Shown here in pieces: positions 13,001-28,000 of a DNA stretch of 64,000 bases (the first letter of the stretch is position 1; each line of letters begins with the position of its first letter). The notes beneath the pieces are model-generated. The model was given only the letters and a program-made list of their open reading frames with translations, had not been told where the DNA came from and did no database searches. The translations under genes were made by a program, and so were the position numbers. The DNA lies in the NCBI GenBank assembly GCA_011037195.1, contig JAAEAF010002602.1:1-64000 (forward strand), given 5' to 3'. This DNA comes from Triatoma infestans (taxonomy: Eukaryota > Arthropoda > Insecta > Hemiptera > Reduviidae).

Positions 13001-16000
13001 CTTACCTAAGAAAACAGGATTTTTTAAAAGTCTCCCTCAACTTTGCCTGTTTAATATCAAATAAGGAAATTTTCTTTCTAATTGATACAACTTCAGCTGC
13101 TTGCAACGGTGACACCTGTTGTTTTATATTTGAAGCTAATTTTTTTGTATTATTCCATTGTTCTGGAAGTTCCTATAAGAATAGTTAACATTCTTATGTT
13201 ACAGAGAGTTACAAATATCATAAAGTGAAAATTAATTAATAAGTGCTCGAATTTAAACTATGATAAGAAATATTTAAATAAATAATTTGCATAGTAATTT
13301 CTGATTACTTGTAAAAGAACATTCGATTCCTGTGGAAGTTCCATTTCGTATGTTTTTAATAAATGAATGGTATCTTGAAGCGGACCAAACATTTCATCAG
13401 TAGTTGGTTGACGTTCTTTAACTTTTAATAAATAACCCATACAGCTAACTAAAGCATCATAGTCTCCTTCTTGTACAGGTTGCATTAATCCTTCATCCGT
13501 GGTCTGTATGAAGTGGGCCAGTTCCCATAAACTAATAATATGAAGAAACACAATTAAAAATAAATCAATTAAAAATTTGGTACGTTGATGATTTTTTTAA
13601 TGTTGATTAAATTCTTTTGACAAAATAAGGCACAGATTGTAATCACGTATGGACTTACGAGGACCATATTCTATTCTCTTGGTAAGTGAGAGTAGGTATA
13701 AATAAATATATTTCTTTGACAAAATTTTTGGTTTTGGTAATTAAAAATGGAAGATGCCACAAACCATCGCCAAATCCCAACTATTATGCCATTTTAAAAT
13801 GTTATTTTCAGGAAAAGAGGTCTTGTTGCAAATTATTGAAAAGGGAAAAACTTAATAACTTATTACAGCAATAAATTTTTACGCTCATTACTTTTTTATT
13901 ATTCTAAACTTGAGCGAAGTCTATAAAAAAAGGAAAACGAAACACAGCGTTACAATAGCACAAAAAGTGACGTGTGTGAAAAATATAATTTTTTTCTTAG
14001 TCCAATTTTCAATTTCCTATGAACCAATTTTTCTTTAAAATCCGAATTTTTACACTGTATTTAATTATCCTTAATATAAAAGGATAATTTGAACATTCGT
14101 ATACACACAATAAATATACTGATCAAGTGGGCAAATATGTTGGAAAGTAACGGAATCTTCATTTTCATGTTGATAATGAACGCATGTAATGCTTCACCAT
14201 AATCTTTCCATACTGGCTTTGCCAATAACAACTGAAACTAGTTAAACAGAAAATTAACAAAGTCCAGATTGAAATGGACTGTCACAAATTTAATATTTCT
14301 TTTATTTGAAAAATTACATCCGTTGACGAAGATACCCGATGGGAAAGATTAGTTTTAATCACCTCAGGATTTGCCCTAAACAACATAGCTCTATATAAAA
14401 GATAGGATTTTCTGTTGGAAAAAAACGGATTTTAACGTATTTTTTGTTAATATAGATATCAGTGTACGATACGTAATAGACCGTCTTGAAACATGAAAAA
14501 CACTAGAGTTTCCTAGTTGAGACGGCGTCAGTAGTTTTGCTAAAAACAGGCGTTTCGTCCATACTGCAATGTGCAATAAGCATTGCCTTGTTGGCTTTCA
14601 AGATGTAAGGACCCTGAAGAGGCTCATTGCAACATGGGTGAAACGTCGGTTTTTAGCAATCCACTGACGCAATCTCAATCCAGAAACTCAAGTGTTTTTC
14701 ATGAAAATGGCCGCGGCAACGTAAAAGATCAGTCTTGAAACAGTCAGTTAGTATGCTCAGCTTAAGATATGAAGGAAATACTCTATTTGTTTGATTGGAA
14801 AAGGACAATATAGTATGTTATTATGTGTTCTTCTATGTGACGCAAAATGTGATTTTTCAATATTAAATTTTGAAATATCAATTTAAAATTAAAATGTTTA
14901 TTTTTCAGTTTCACATGGAGCCAGGAACCCAATTGGCGCCTCCTTCGGAAACTCCAACATCAGAAAGTATTAAATTTTATTATAAATTAGGGGTACATTC
15001 ATCAAATCCAGAAAAAGCGCGTCATATATTTGTATATACAGTGGTCAAAAAAAAGTTTTGCATTTTGCAAGATTTTGTATTTCTGAACTTTGTCCGGTAA
15101 ATTATGTTGCATTTCTTTGTTTTGTATAACCTTTGAAACGCGATACATTTGATTCCCTGACAATGTGCTCATTCATTCACTACTTGTTAGAGATTTTGAT
15201 CAGTTGAGAAGTTGAGCTGTTTGCTTGCAGTTGAAAAATTTTTTGTTGATTGCGTGTAAGTTGAAAAGGAAGTGATTTTACCGTGAATTTAAACAGCAAT
15301 GCCACGGCACCCGATTTCAGCAGCAGATAGAGTTCGAATAGTGACTTTAACGCAACATGGTCAAATGACACAAGCCGAAGTAGCTCAAGTGGTGCGATGC
15401 AATCAAAGTTACGTTTCCAGACTTTGGCGGAAATTCCAAAAGACGCAAACCATAGCTGATAAGCCTAGGATAGGTCGACCACGCAAAACAACCGCTGCTC
15501 AAGGCCGATACATCTGTATTGCCGCTAGGAGACAACCTAGGAGCACAGCAACTACCTTACGGAGGGAGCTTCGAGCGGCTACAGGAGTCAATGTGTCTAC
15601 ACAAACTGTTCGAAATCGACTCCACAATGTAGGACTACGTTCTGGAAGGCCATTCAGGGCACCACGCCTCGAATATCGCCACAGACTTCAGTGTGTACAA
15701 TGGGTAAGAAGATATGAAAATTGGACCCGGGAACCATGGGCCCAAACGTTATTCACAGATGATGTACGCATTTCGTTGCATTCATGTCTGGAGAGCAAAT
15801 GGTCAACGTTTAAATGAAGCTTTTATCGTTGAACGCTACCAGCAAGGTGGTAGATCAGCACTCTTTTGGGGTGAAATAATGATTGGACGCCGCACATCAC
15901 TAGTCCACATCCAGGGCTATATGACGTCACTAGTCCACATCCAGGGCAATATGAACAAAAATATGAGAACATCGTCCTTGAACCTGTTGTTCGTGGATTT

Positions 16001-19000
16001 AGACCTAACATTGGAGCAGATTTCACTTTAATGGACGACAATGCTCGTGCCCACCGCGCATAGTCTGTGAATAGGTTCTTGGAAAGCCATGGTATTCAAT
16101 GGATGATATGGCCACCATCGTCTCCTGATTTGCATTGCGTGGAACATTATGGAGATTATTGAAAACAGCAATTTCCAACCGTCCCCAACCACCACGAGCT
16201 CTACAAGATATTCCCCGATTGTCGCTACCATAGAGGAATGGGACAATCTTTCACAAGATATACTGGATACCCTGGCATTGAGCATGCCACACCGCCTCCA
16301 AGCGTGTTGCAGGGCTCATGGAGGCCGCACACATTACTGATTACACAGAAAATTGAATTTTGTGGTTTAAGGATTACGAGAGTTTTTGTTTACGTTTCTG
16401 TATGAAGAAATTTTCTTTTTTTTCACATTGACTCATGTGCCATCTCTAAGATAAAGTGTATTTTGTTTGTTCGTACTGTACACTATTATAAGATAAACAA
16501 CGTTGTATTATATTTAGTTCAGAAGTACAAAATCTTGAAATATGCAAAACTTTTTTTGACCAGTTTATTTGTAGGGAAAATTGAAATTTACTCATTGCAA
16601 AACAACCCTTTTGCGAGTCTGCAATTTCATTGCCAGATATCCCTGAGTGAACCTTAATCCACAGCAACCGTACAGTTTTTCCGTTAAGACCTTCTCTCTC
16701 AAGGAGATAAACAATAAAGTCAGCGTTATGCCTGGGGTTTCTTTATTTGGTAATCACACTTTTGCTGTCGGAATGAATGATTTGTGCATCTATCGAAGAA
16801 ACAAGATTTTGGACATTTGTTTATGGCAGTTAGTTCGGCTGTACAAATTAAGGCATTACGGTTTAACCTGTATAGCATACTAAGTTGTTAAGGACACAAA
16901 TTGAAAGTATGTAATAAATAAATAAGTTCAAAGAAAACTGTTTTTCTTTAGTCTTAATTTTAATATACCTTTCAGTAACATGTTTCAAGAGATATTCCTT
17001 AAACATTAGCGACCATTTACTTACAGCATTTAATAAGCTAATTTTGAAAGGTAATATATCTAATTGAAACCATTTATCAAATATTTCTACATTTTTTAAT
17101 TCCTCTATTTCTGCATAAAGGGATTCAAAATTATCAATCTGCAATAAAAAGAATTTGTTGTTTTACAATTCTTTTTATAAATGAAAGTATATCAAGAAAT
17201 ACATCCAAAACTTTTCTAACTAACCTACCTGTTGCTTAAACTGTTCCATATTTGGTGGACAAGCATCCGTTGGTACTGTATTCATTTCTATTTCTTCAAA
17301 AGTTAATTGTCTACCATATGTGAGAAACTGTTGCATATATGTCTGTCTATCGTCCATCCAAACAGTACTATATAGTTCGAATCCAGTACAATAATCCATT
17401 ACCTAGGGTTTAATTGATTGTATATAGACTGGATATATAATAATATATAAACAGATAAAGAAATACCTATTTTTCTGGTACCGTTTTATGTCCACCTATC
17501 GATTAGATGTGAACGGAGGCGGAGAGCTTACATATTACTCTTACTCTTACTAATACATCAAATAAAATTCTAATACATAAAAATAAAAATCTGGTGTGAA
17601 ACAGCTGCGAGTTTCTCTTACTGCGAAATGGCAAATTTTCTTCCACACTTACAATATCTTATCAGTGTTTAAACCGTCGCCATTTGTGTGGAGATAATCA
17701 TAACAAACTGAAAAATGTAGTAAATTACTTAAAAAAATTAAGTAAAATCGCACTTCCGCTCAACCGATTTTCTTCAAACTGGGAATTTTGGAAAGTTATA
17801 GCATTAATATTATTTGGTTAACAGAATTGAATATAGCATATTGTTGAACTAAAATAGCACATTAAAGGAGAAAATAACCCCCACCCCTCCTCCAAAAGTC
17901 CCCTTAAATGAATTTTCGAGAAAATTAGAAAACAAAAATGGAGAAAAAAAAATTCAGTAAAGTGACACTTCCGGTTGATGGATTTTGCCCGAAATGCTCG
18001 TGTCTGATGTGGTGATAGTGCCTTAAACGGAATAACAAGTTTGAGCTTTCTGCAACTTTTCGTTTTTTAAGATATTCTTTTAACTCACACATACAGACCA
18101 TTTTCTAAAAACCACTTTTTTTGGACTCAGGGGACTTCAAAACGAATATTTCCGTTGAAAACTCAATTTCGAAAATCTGTCACGATCGCATTACTTCCTC
18201 TTACTATTATTAGTAAGAGAAAGTAAAAAGGGAAGGGATAGCATGCCGGACTAGTAACGTGGAGATCGCAGGTTTGAGTCCATTAGTGCTGGCTGCCTAT
18301 AGATTTCCTCTTCCTAGGCCCCTACAGCTTCCCTGTTCGGTATTAAACAGTGTTGTCTGTAACGAGAGAAATATGTTCAAAGGCCGGCAGTGCACTGAGG
18401 ACCACAGATGTTGACGCGCCTAAAAATAAAAATTCCAAGGCCAAGACCAAGTACGACAATACATTCCCGTACAACCAGTATAAATTAATTATAGATGACC
18501 AATGTTGTTACAGCCCATGCTTTTCATCATAATTTTCTTCATAGTTATATCTATTATAATTGGAGGATTTAGTAACTGATTAGTAACCCTTATTAATCGG
18601 AGCCCCAGATATAGCATTCCCACGTATAAACAACACAAGATTCTGACTTCTACCCCCTGCCCTTACCCTTCTTCTCATGAGAAGCCTAGCCGAAAGAGGT
18701 GCCGGAACAGGTTGAACCGTTTACCCGCCCCTATCTCAACAATACATCTTAACTTTGCGGTCCATGCCTCCTCTAACCAGTCAGCGATTGTGGCGCCCTG
18801 ACTAAAATGTGATATTTTATATGTTTATATAATTCGATTGTTTCAGTAAACAATTATGAAACTATAAATATAGTATTTTTAAAAGAAAATTAGAATTTTT
18901 TTAATAGTTATAATTTGTTTAGAGAAATTCCTGACTTTCTTATTTCCCTAATCAAAAAGAGGAAATATTGTTTGTTTGTGAGTATTTATTATTATATTTT

Positions 19001-22000
19001 ACAAGGGGCGGGTGTTGGTGTAGTGGTTATGAGCGTGGACTTGTAAGTGGGAGGACCCCAGTTCGAGTCCAGCGTATAACTGCTAAATTTTATATTTGTT
19101 TAAAAAATGTTAATAGTAAAGTAGGTGCTTCCGCCCCCGTCCACGACACCTAATTTGGTAGTTGGACGTTAAGCAAAAAATAGGCATTACTTTACTTTTT
19201 TACTTTTATTATATTTTAATTAAAAATTAAGAAAAACTGACATTTGCCTAGACAATTTCGCTACTTAGGAGATTTAATTAATGCTTTAGTTCTATCTGTA
19301 ATAACTGCAGGCTACTTTTTAGCAATTACCTCTTCCACTATGTTGGTCACATTGGTAACAATTTCTTTCTTCATTTCTCTTATATCTTCGTTATTCTCAA
19401 TATCCTCCTAAAAACCAGTCGGTAAATAATTTACAATAAACTGTAAATAAAAATCATTTTATAATTTACTATTCTATAATCTTCTCTTTTAATGCAAATA
19501 AACAAAAAAAAATCACCTTATTAATAATTTTTTTATTTACAAAATAATAATTGATAATTTTAATTACTATAATAAATAATTTAATTAAAATAAACTAACC
19601 AAATAATTTTCACTTTTCCAATATGAAACCCTTGGTATTAGAGTGGCCATATGAGTTATATCTTTAATCAACCCTTCTATAATATGTGTAAAACAACCTT
19701 CTTGTGAACTATCTAAAGGTGGTTGGCAACTTAACACCATGTCTATCTCACTTAAAGTCAGTTTAACTCCCAGCAGTGGTGGAAGATCGTTATCTGAGTC
19801 CATATGTTCGGTAATATATCCTAAACTAAATTTCTAGTTATTATTTACAATTTGCACTTTATTTCTTAATTAAATCACTTACATAACATAACATTATCTA
19901 TTTAATAACAACAATTGCTGTCAGCCGATTTCAAAGTTCAATTTGTGTAATGTTTCATAACTTCATAAAAAATCTAAATTTAAACTGTCTGCTTATTAAA
20001 GTGGTGCATCTATTTTTCAGGAGCGATCTATATTCTAACAACCGAGCTACACTAGTGAACGGAAGCGAAACCAAACTTGTACATGAATATGTAAAAAAAA
20101 AAAAATGCCTATTTTTTCAGGCGGGCTTAACGTCCAACTACCAAATTAGGTGTCGTGGACGGAGCGAAGCACCTACTTTACTATTACATTTTTTTAAACA
20201 AATATAAAATTTAGCAGTTTAGCTGGACTCGAACTGGGGTCCTCCCCCTTTGTTTTTTCTTTTTTTTTTTTTTTTTGGAGGGGGGAAAATGCCTTCGCAC
20301 AAGTGTGGGGCTCGCACCCACTAAAAACCCCCTCCTCCCTCGCAGGCAAACGCCCACCCCGGAACTGCTAAGGTATTACTTCGGGGTGGTGCCTCGTAAT
20401 ACGCCCTAACGGGTACACTCCAGACTAGCTGGACCCCGTCCTCGGGAGTCCGGTTCATCTCCCGTCGAGGTGCCGGTTCATCTCAATAATCTTCATCCGA
20501 AGAACCGTCCGGACAAAGATAACAACCCTGTCCCACCAGTCTCTTCGGATGAGCATGGTCCTCACCACCGTTTCCGGGGTAACCCTCCCGATTTCAGCCT
20601 CCAGCCTTCGTCTTTCTCTCGCCCATCTCTCACACACGAAAAAGGTGTGGCAGGCGTCGTCTCTGGCGGCATCTCCGTATATGCACGCCGAGTCTCTCTA
20701 CCTTCCCCACCCTACACAGGTAAACGGCAAAGCAACCGTGTCCCGTGAGAAATTGGGTGAGAAAGTAATCGACCTCGCCGTGCTTTCTACTCACCCATTC
20801 CTCCAAGCTTGGGATGAGCCTTGCCGTCCACCTACCGCGATGCTCCTCCTCCCAACGCTCCTGCCACCTCATCAACATGGTCCTCCTGGCTAGCAATCTG
20901 GCCTGCGCCTCTCCAATCTCGGCCTTCATCTCCCGGACCTGCCATCTCTCTTGCGCCATGAGGTCGATAGGAGCTACCCCTGCAACCACCAAAACCGCAG
21001 GCCCGACACAGTGCGGTACGCACTGGCGATCCTCAAAGCCCCCCTCCTCTGCACCGCGGTCAGCTGCCTCTGGTGTCGTTTCTTTCTTAGGGCTCTAGCT
21101 CAAACCTCGCATCCGTACAAAAGGATGCCATTTGTGACGGACATGAGGAGCCGGCGTCTGCTGGCCCTCGGTCCTCCTACATTAGCCATCAACCTGCTCA
21201 AGCTCGCAGTTACCCTTGCCGCCTTCTCGGTGGAGCGCCGCACTTGCTCCCAGAACGTCAGCTTGGTGTCTAAATGCACCCCCAAGTACCGGACGGAGCT
21301 CTGAGCTTTCAACGTTCTGCCGTCGATCCTCACGCCCCAGGCACTTGGGATCCGACGTCTAGTGAGCAACACTATCTCCGTCTTCTCCGGAGCCAAACTC
21401 AGACCATGTTCCTCTAACCAGGCCGTGACACGCCGCATTACTTGACGCAATCTTATATGTGCCACCTCGTAATCCCTGGCTACCACCACCGCGGCAATAT
21501 CATCCGCGTAGCCCACCAGGAACGAGTCTTCCGGCATACCCATTCGCAGAATGCCATCATAGGCCACATTCCACAGATCGGGGCCTAGGATAGAGCCCTG
21601 CGCCGCTCCCCCTGTAGCAACTCTACTACGGGGTCCCTCCGCAGTATCATAGCGCCGCTGTCTGTCCCTCAGGTAGCTTCGTATCACCCGTAATAGGTAT
21701 TCCGGCGTATGGAACACGGTTTCCAGGCTCGCTAATATGTCCACCCACCTTGCCGAATTAAAGGCATTACGGACATCCATCGTTGCCAATAGCACGACCC
21801 GCCTCGTACGCCAGGTCCCCAGCTGTGCCCTGTATGCAGTTTTCACCACCTCTTCCACGGCTCCAATGGTAGACCGGGGGTCCTCCCACTTACAAGTCCA
21901 TGCTCATAACCACTACACCAACACCCGCCCTTACATGAATATGTAAATAGCATTTCACTTTCTTGCCATATAAATAATATTAAAATTTCCAAATCACTAA

Positions 22001-25000
22001 TTAACAAAAAAAGACTTGGTTATTACGGCGAGAACAATGGCGGCTCTTGGAGGAGCCCTAGAAGAATTTGAAAGAGCTGCCATGAAGCTAGGGTTGGAAA
22101 TCAATGAAGCTAAGACAAAATACATGCGTGGAGGACAAGAAGAGGGGCTAGTAACATTGGCACTATAACCCTAGGTAAGCATTCTTTTGAGGAGGTCAGT
22201 AGATTTAAATACCTAGGTAGTATTATTACTAACAAAAATGGAGTGTCTGAAGAAATAAAAGCTCGTATTACTAGTGGAAATAGATGCTTCTGGGCTCTAC
22301 AGAAAGTCTTATGCTATAAAGCACTGTCAATAAAAGGGAAGGTCGTTATATATAAGACCGTATTAAGGCCAATTGTCACGAACGGGAGTGAACCGTGGAC
22401 TCTGACAAAGGCTGATGAAAATACCCTCAGTGTATGGGAGAGAAAGATCCTGAGGGGAATTTTCGAACCTATAAGGGAAGGTGACAGGTGGAGAATCAGG
22501 ACTAACCAAGAGCTGAAGGAGCTGTATAAAGACCAAGATTTGGTAGGTACAATAAAAGAAGGACGCCTGAAGTGGTTGGGTCACTTGGAAAGGATGGATA
22601 GTGCCCGCATTGTGAAGAGACTCTACGATGGGCATCCTGGAAGACCGAGAATAAGATGGATGGAGGATGTGGAAGTTGATTTACGGTCTTTAGGAGTGAG
22701 GAGATGGAGGAGTGCCCTGGATAGATCGGAATGGCAGGAAATTGTAAAGGAGGCCAAGGTCCTACAAGGGCTGTAGTGCCAGGAAAGAAGAAGAAGAAGA
22801 ATTAACAAAAAATTCTAATTTTCTTTAATTTATCTATTTATTATGGATTTTTAAGTTCATTTAAAACGCAAAGCAATGTTATAAAAATATTGATTTCAGT
22901 AGATTGTGATCATTCCTACAAACAATTCATAAAATTCAAATAGAAAAAAGTGAGATCGATCACTTTCTATCTGATTCAAAATGTAGACAAAAGAGAAGCT
23001 CTGAAATGCTAAGCGCTTGTACATAGTAAAATCTTATTATCAGTGTGGTGGAAATTGATTTTTTTCCTACTTCAAATAAATATGTAAAAACAGAAACTCT
23101 TATCAGCTTTGGCACCTTCTAGTTTTCAATTATTATTAAATGTTAAAAATAAGGCTGCGGTACGCCCACAACTGTCTAATTTATATGAAAGCAAACATTG
23201 CGAAAATGGAAACGAAAATATTCCATTTGTATGGTTAAATGATATATACCTCATGCCTCTAATTTGGAAGAGTTATTGCTACAGACAAAGAAGATTCTGA
23301 ATACATAGTGAGAGAGCCGTTGGACTCTTAACCAAGACGAATAAAAAAAGTAAGAACTAATGAATGTTGTTTTACTCGGAAACGGGTTAATTAGAAGTTG
23401 GAGATTGGAAAGTATTTTAATATCTAGGCATCACAATTAGCGAAAAAGGTTCCTTGGATATGAACAACGTGTATAACATTAACTGTGGGAGGAAAATTAT
23501 AACAATGCTGATCCCCGTATTGTGAAGATAGAGATTTTTTTGTTTTGTTTTTTATTTCTATTAATTGGGATTCCAATAATAAAAAAATGCTCTTGTACTA
23601 TATTAAACAGATCAGGATCTTAGGGGGCAAAAAAGAAGATAAACTCCATTAGAGATGTATGTTTGGAAAAGGAGCTCCAAACATGTTCAAATCTAGACAA
23701 CGGATGAAAATAAAGTAAATACTGTATTTTCAATCGAAACAAAAGGCTGCTCTGGTTTGCACATAATATCAAAATGTGAAAGAGCATTGGTTGAAAGTAT
23801 TAATTTCTTATAAGCCGTTTTTACTGAAGAAAGTAAAAAAAAAAAGAGTCAGAGATATTTTCCGTGGTAGCCTGCTTCTTTTTGTGGTCATAGACAGCTT
23901 TCGCGCGTTCGCCCATTATCAGGAAACATTTGTCAAATAGTGTGATATACAGATACACACAGAACAAATTTAGTTGATACACACCAATTCATTCACTATA
24001 CACATCCATTCAGATACACTCCATTACAGTAAAGTAATGTCTCTATTTTATCAGGCGGGTTCTACGTCCAACTACCGATCAGGGAATCATAGACAGAGGC
24101 GAATAGGAAACATATTGCATTCTACTCTTATTAATATAACAAATAAAATCCAAGGCCAAGCACGGGAATCGAACCCAGTATCACAATACTAAGAAAGTAC
24201 AGAAGTCAGAAAAGACAAAAAACAAAAAAATAGATTGAATATGTCCAAGAGAGAATGGACTAAGCGTATTTCGTGGACTGAAAAATTCGGAAAAAATCTA
24301 ATATTAGGGAACTGTTTTGGACACTTTGGTCTTTACCGCCTAAAAAATTAGGGGGTAATAATTTATCATTGTTGTGGTTGGTTCCGCAGAGCTAGAAAGC
24401 AACAGAGATATTTTCCATGATATCCTGCTTCTTTATGTGGTCATCGACCGGTTTCAGGCATTCGCCCATCATCAGGATGTTTCTGCCAAAACAGTGTGAT
24501 AACCTAGACACTTGCCCGGAGCAAATTGCGAGTCAAACCACAATTGAGTGTATATCAACTAAATTTGCTCTGTGCAAGTCTATGTTATCTCACTGTTTTG
24601 ACGAAAACATCCTGATAATGGGCGAACGGCCGAAACCGACCCCCCCCCCCAAACAGGCTATCACGGAAAATGATAATCTATATACTTTATACGCCAGTAG
24701 TTTTATAATAATATATGTTATAGATAAAAAGAGGTGTGGATTTCTCTGATAGTCAGGAGGCCGCACTGGATGGTTTGAGCAAGCCATGGTGGAGCTCGAA
24801 ACTAGTGGTAGAATGTAGGAGAAGGCTTAACGCTTTGACTCGGAGGGGTATGGTTCCTATTGGATACCTGGACATGCGGAAATAGAGGGCAATGAGAGGG
24901 CGGATCATTGGCTAGGGAGGGATCATCATTACCATTTTGTGGTCCTGAACCAGCCCTTGCCGTCACTAAGAGGTTTCGCGATAAACAGATTAGACTTTGG

Positions 25001-28000
25001 GAGACGAGAGTCTTGGACAAATGCTGGGGGGACACGCAGGGGTGACCTCCAAGCTAAAAGATTTATAAAATGAATTAAGCAGGGAGTTTCGGCTCACCTC
25101 TTGTCCCTCAGCAGGACAGGTCTGAGGATCTTGGTGGGGGTAGTGACTGGACACACCTGGGTGTCTAGCCACTTGTTTAACATAGGGAGGACGTCTAGTC
25201 CCACTTGTCAGAATTGCGATGACGGTGTCAGGGAAACGGTGTATCACTATCTATGCCAGTGCCCCCGTTTCACTGGTACTAGGTTTAGCGTATTTGGGAG
25301 GGCACCATTCTCGCAGGATTGCTTGGGCGAGTTGGAGTTAAAGAATATCCTGGGAAATTGCAGACTGACCAGTAGGCTAGTGGGGGAGACTATTTAAGGG
25401 GATGATATGAGGGCATCGGGGGGATAAAAGCCAATATAGGCTTACGTCCCTGCCGCCGCCAGGCAACCGGTCTAATAATAATATGTTATCCTGTTCAGAA
25501 TAAGATATATAAATATGTAAACCGCAAAAAGCTGAGTATTGCAAGTGAGTATAACGAGTACAACAGAATGCCCTCATCTGAATATTATGAAAATGAAATC
25601 AAATTGTATATTTTTAGTATTCGCGGTTAAAACCATTGGTCTACTTCACTATTTTTAAAAATCTGGTTTGAAACACTCCACAGTAATATTGTTCTTACAC
25701 TGCTGTTTTTATAAAGTTATATATAAATAACAAATTGTTTTTAAATTTCAAAATTTTACTTAATTGTCCAGAAGGGAGCGCCAGTAATATGAAACAAATA
25801 CAGCATTTGAAATTTAGCGACACACGGTCCACAGAGGTCTTGAAAAAAAAAAAAAATTTAACAAATGGACGTGATTGGTTTATATCTGTACTGTTAGTAT
25901 TCCAACTTTAAAGGAAATCGTTATTGTCGTTTCCGTTGGAAAAATGAAAAAAAAACATGAAAACCCATTCTGTAAAGTCACGATTCCGATTAACAGATTT
26001 TGATTTTTCAAATTTAGAATTGTAGCAATACTGATGTATTTTAAAATTACAGATACCGTTTGAATTTTTTATTTTATTATATTTACAGAAGCTAACATTC
26101 AACAATCTCGTGCTATTACAGCTGGTGTATTTATCTGTATAATGCACACTTGATTGGTTTGAAATGTTTGATATAGTGCAATATTTGGCGTAGAGATTGT
26201 GAATAAAATTATCACCTGCACCCAACTGTTTGCAGTAAAGAATTATTCACAATTGCATCAATATAATCAACATATGCTTTCCAACTTTCTGCATCTTCTT
26301 TTCCTTCCATTCCAAATAAAGTTAGATTTTCCTTAATAAGCTTGTGTATATCCTCACCAATTCCTTTTATTTCATTGTATCTTTAAATAAATGTAATAAT
26401 TTAATTCTAAACAATTAAAGAAAAAGAATAAAAAAAAAAAGCCATTATAATTATATATAATCAAATACCTTTTTTCAATTTTTTCAACTTTATCATCCAA
26501 AGAAAGTAATGAATCTTTGTTTTCATTTCTCATAAAAAGAGGCGCTCTAAGCCATTTTTCCATTAAATTTCTCACAGAATTAACATTACCTTGTGTCTTG
26601 CCTAAAGGTTCTTGTACACCACGGACAAGCTCATGAAGTTTGCCGATATAATCAATTAGTTCTACAAAAGATCAAGAAAATGAGAAACTATATTTTAAAA
26701 TAGGCACAAGCCAGAACGTATGACATACAACTGAAGAAAATGTTAGCATTTTGCAAGAGACAGATAAAACTAACGCAGTAACTGATAATCGTATTCTGAT
26801 TAGAGTTGACTTACAAATATTTCAACCCAACTTGGATAAATGGGATTATTATATACAGCGATTTGAACGGGAACTTAAACTGCAAAGAATAAGGAACGAT
26901 GGTGATAAGAGAAATCTGTTACTAACAAAACTAGACAGAAATACCTTTCGGACGCTTATTGATAAGATTGGGCCTACAGAGTGAGTGAAATTCCTTGTAA
27001 TCTCTTTTGTGACGCGATAAGTAAACTATACACGAAAAAACAAAGCACAACGTTAAAGAGAATTACATTCGGTAGAAGAATAACGCATGTGGGAGAAAGT
27101 ATAAACGATTTTATTGCAGATGTGAATTTGGATTAGGGTTGGAGGGTCGAATCTGAGACCAAATTATCATTGGAGTAATCAACCAAAGCGGATTGGTAGC
27201 GGTATCTACTTAAATTACTACCTGATAATCAGGAACTTATATTTCAACATCAGAACTTACACGTGTTTGTAAAGGGCAACTTCAGAATGCTTTGTCAGTC
27301 ATCAGGTACAAAGAAATACTACTTTCCAGGTATAAAATAATCTAGGACTCCGGAAACAGAAACAAAGACTTTGATACATGGCCACCATTGCTTCAAATTG
27401 GTGAATACTTATTACATATTAAGGTCAGAAACAAATGTCCTGCAATAGGTAATTTTTGTAATTTATGCAAAAATGTTGGCCATTTACTTGTTGAAACAAA
27501 TATGTTTCAGGTCAGGTAAGGTGGCAACCCAACATGATAAGCAGACATATACACGGCAGGTACAGGAAAAGCAGGATGTTTCCGATGACTCCGATATAGT
27601 TTCATTGTGCACATGCTGGTAGCATAATATAGGAAATGAAATTAAAACGTTAGGAGAGACAGCGGTGAATGTAGAGGTCTTTAATCAAAGAAACTACCGC
27701 TACTAGTGATCGAAGAAAAAGATACGCTCTGTTTGGATTCAATTGGGTACTCAAATTTAAACTATCCCTGCCAAAAGATGCAAAAGTTTGTGATATACGA
27801 AGTGGCGATGAAACCACATCCAAAAAAAAATTGCAGATATTTTTAAAACAATACTCTCGTTTAATTTAGTGAGAAAACTGGTACGATTCAAGGCTATAAG
27901 GCAGGGATACATATAGAACATGAAGATCAGCCAAAGATTTGCAAAGCTAGGCCAGTCCCTTTCGCGCTACAGAAAACAGTGGGTACAGAAATAGAGAGGC

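Noticed and set aside
20470..21304. Several overlapping plus-strand frames
   Set aside because: Shadows of the GC-rich R1-clade LINE coding on the minus strand.
26469..26661. Two separate dynein exons split at the internal GTAATG
   Set aside because: Only a few bases would remain for the intron, and the reading frame and homology pass through.
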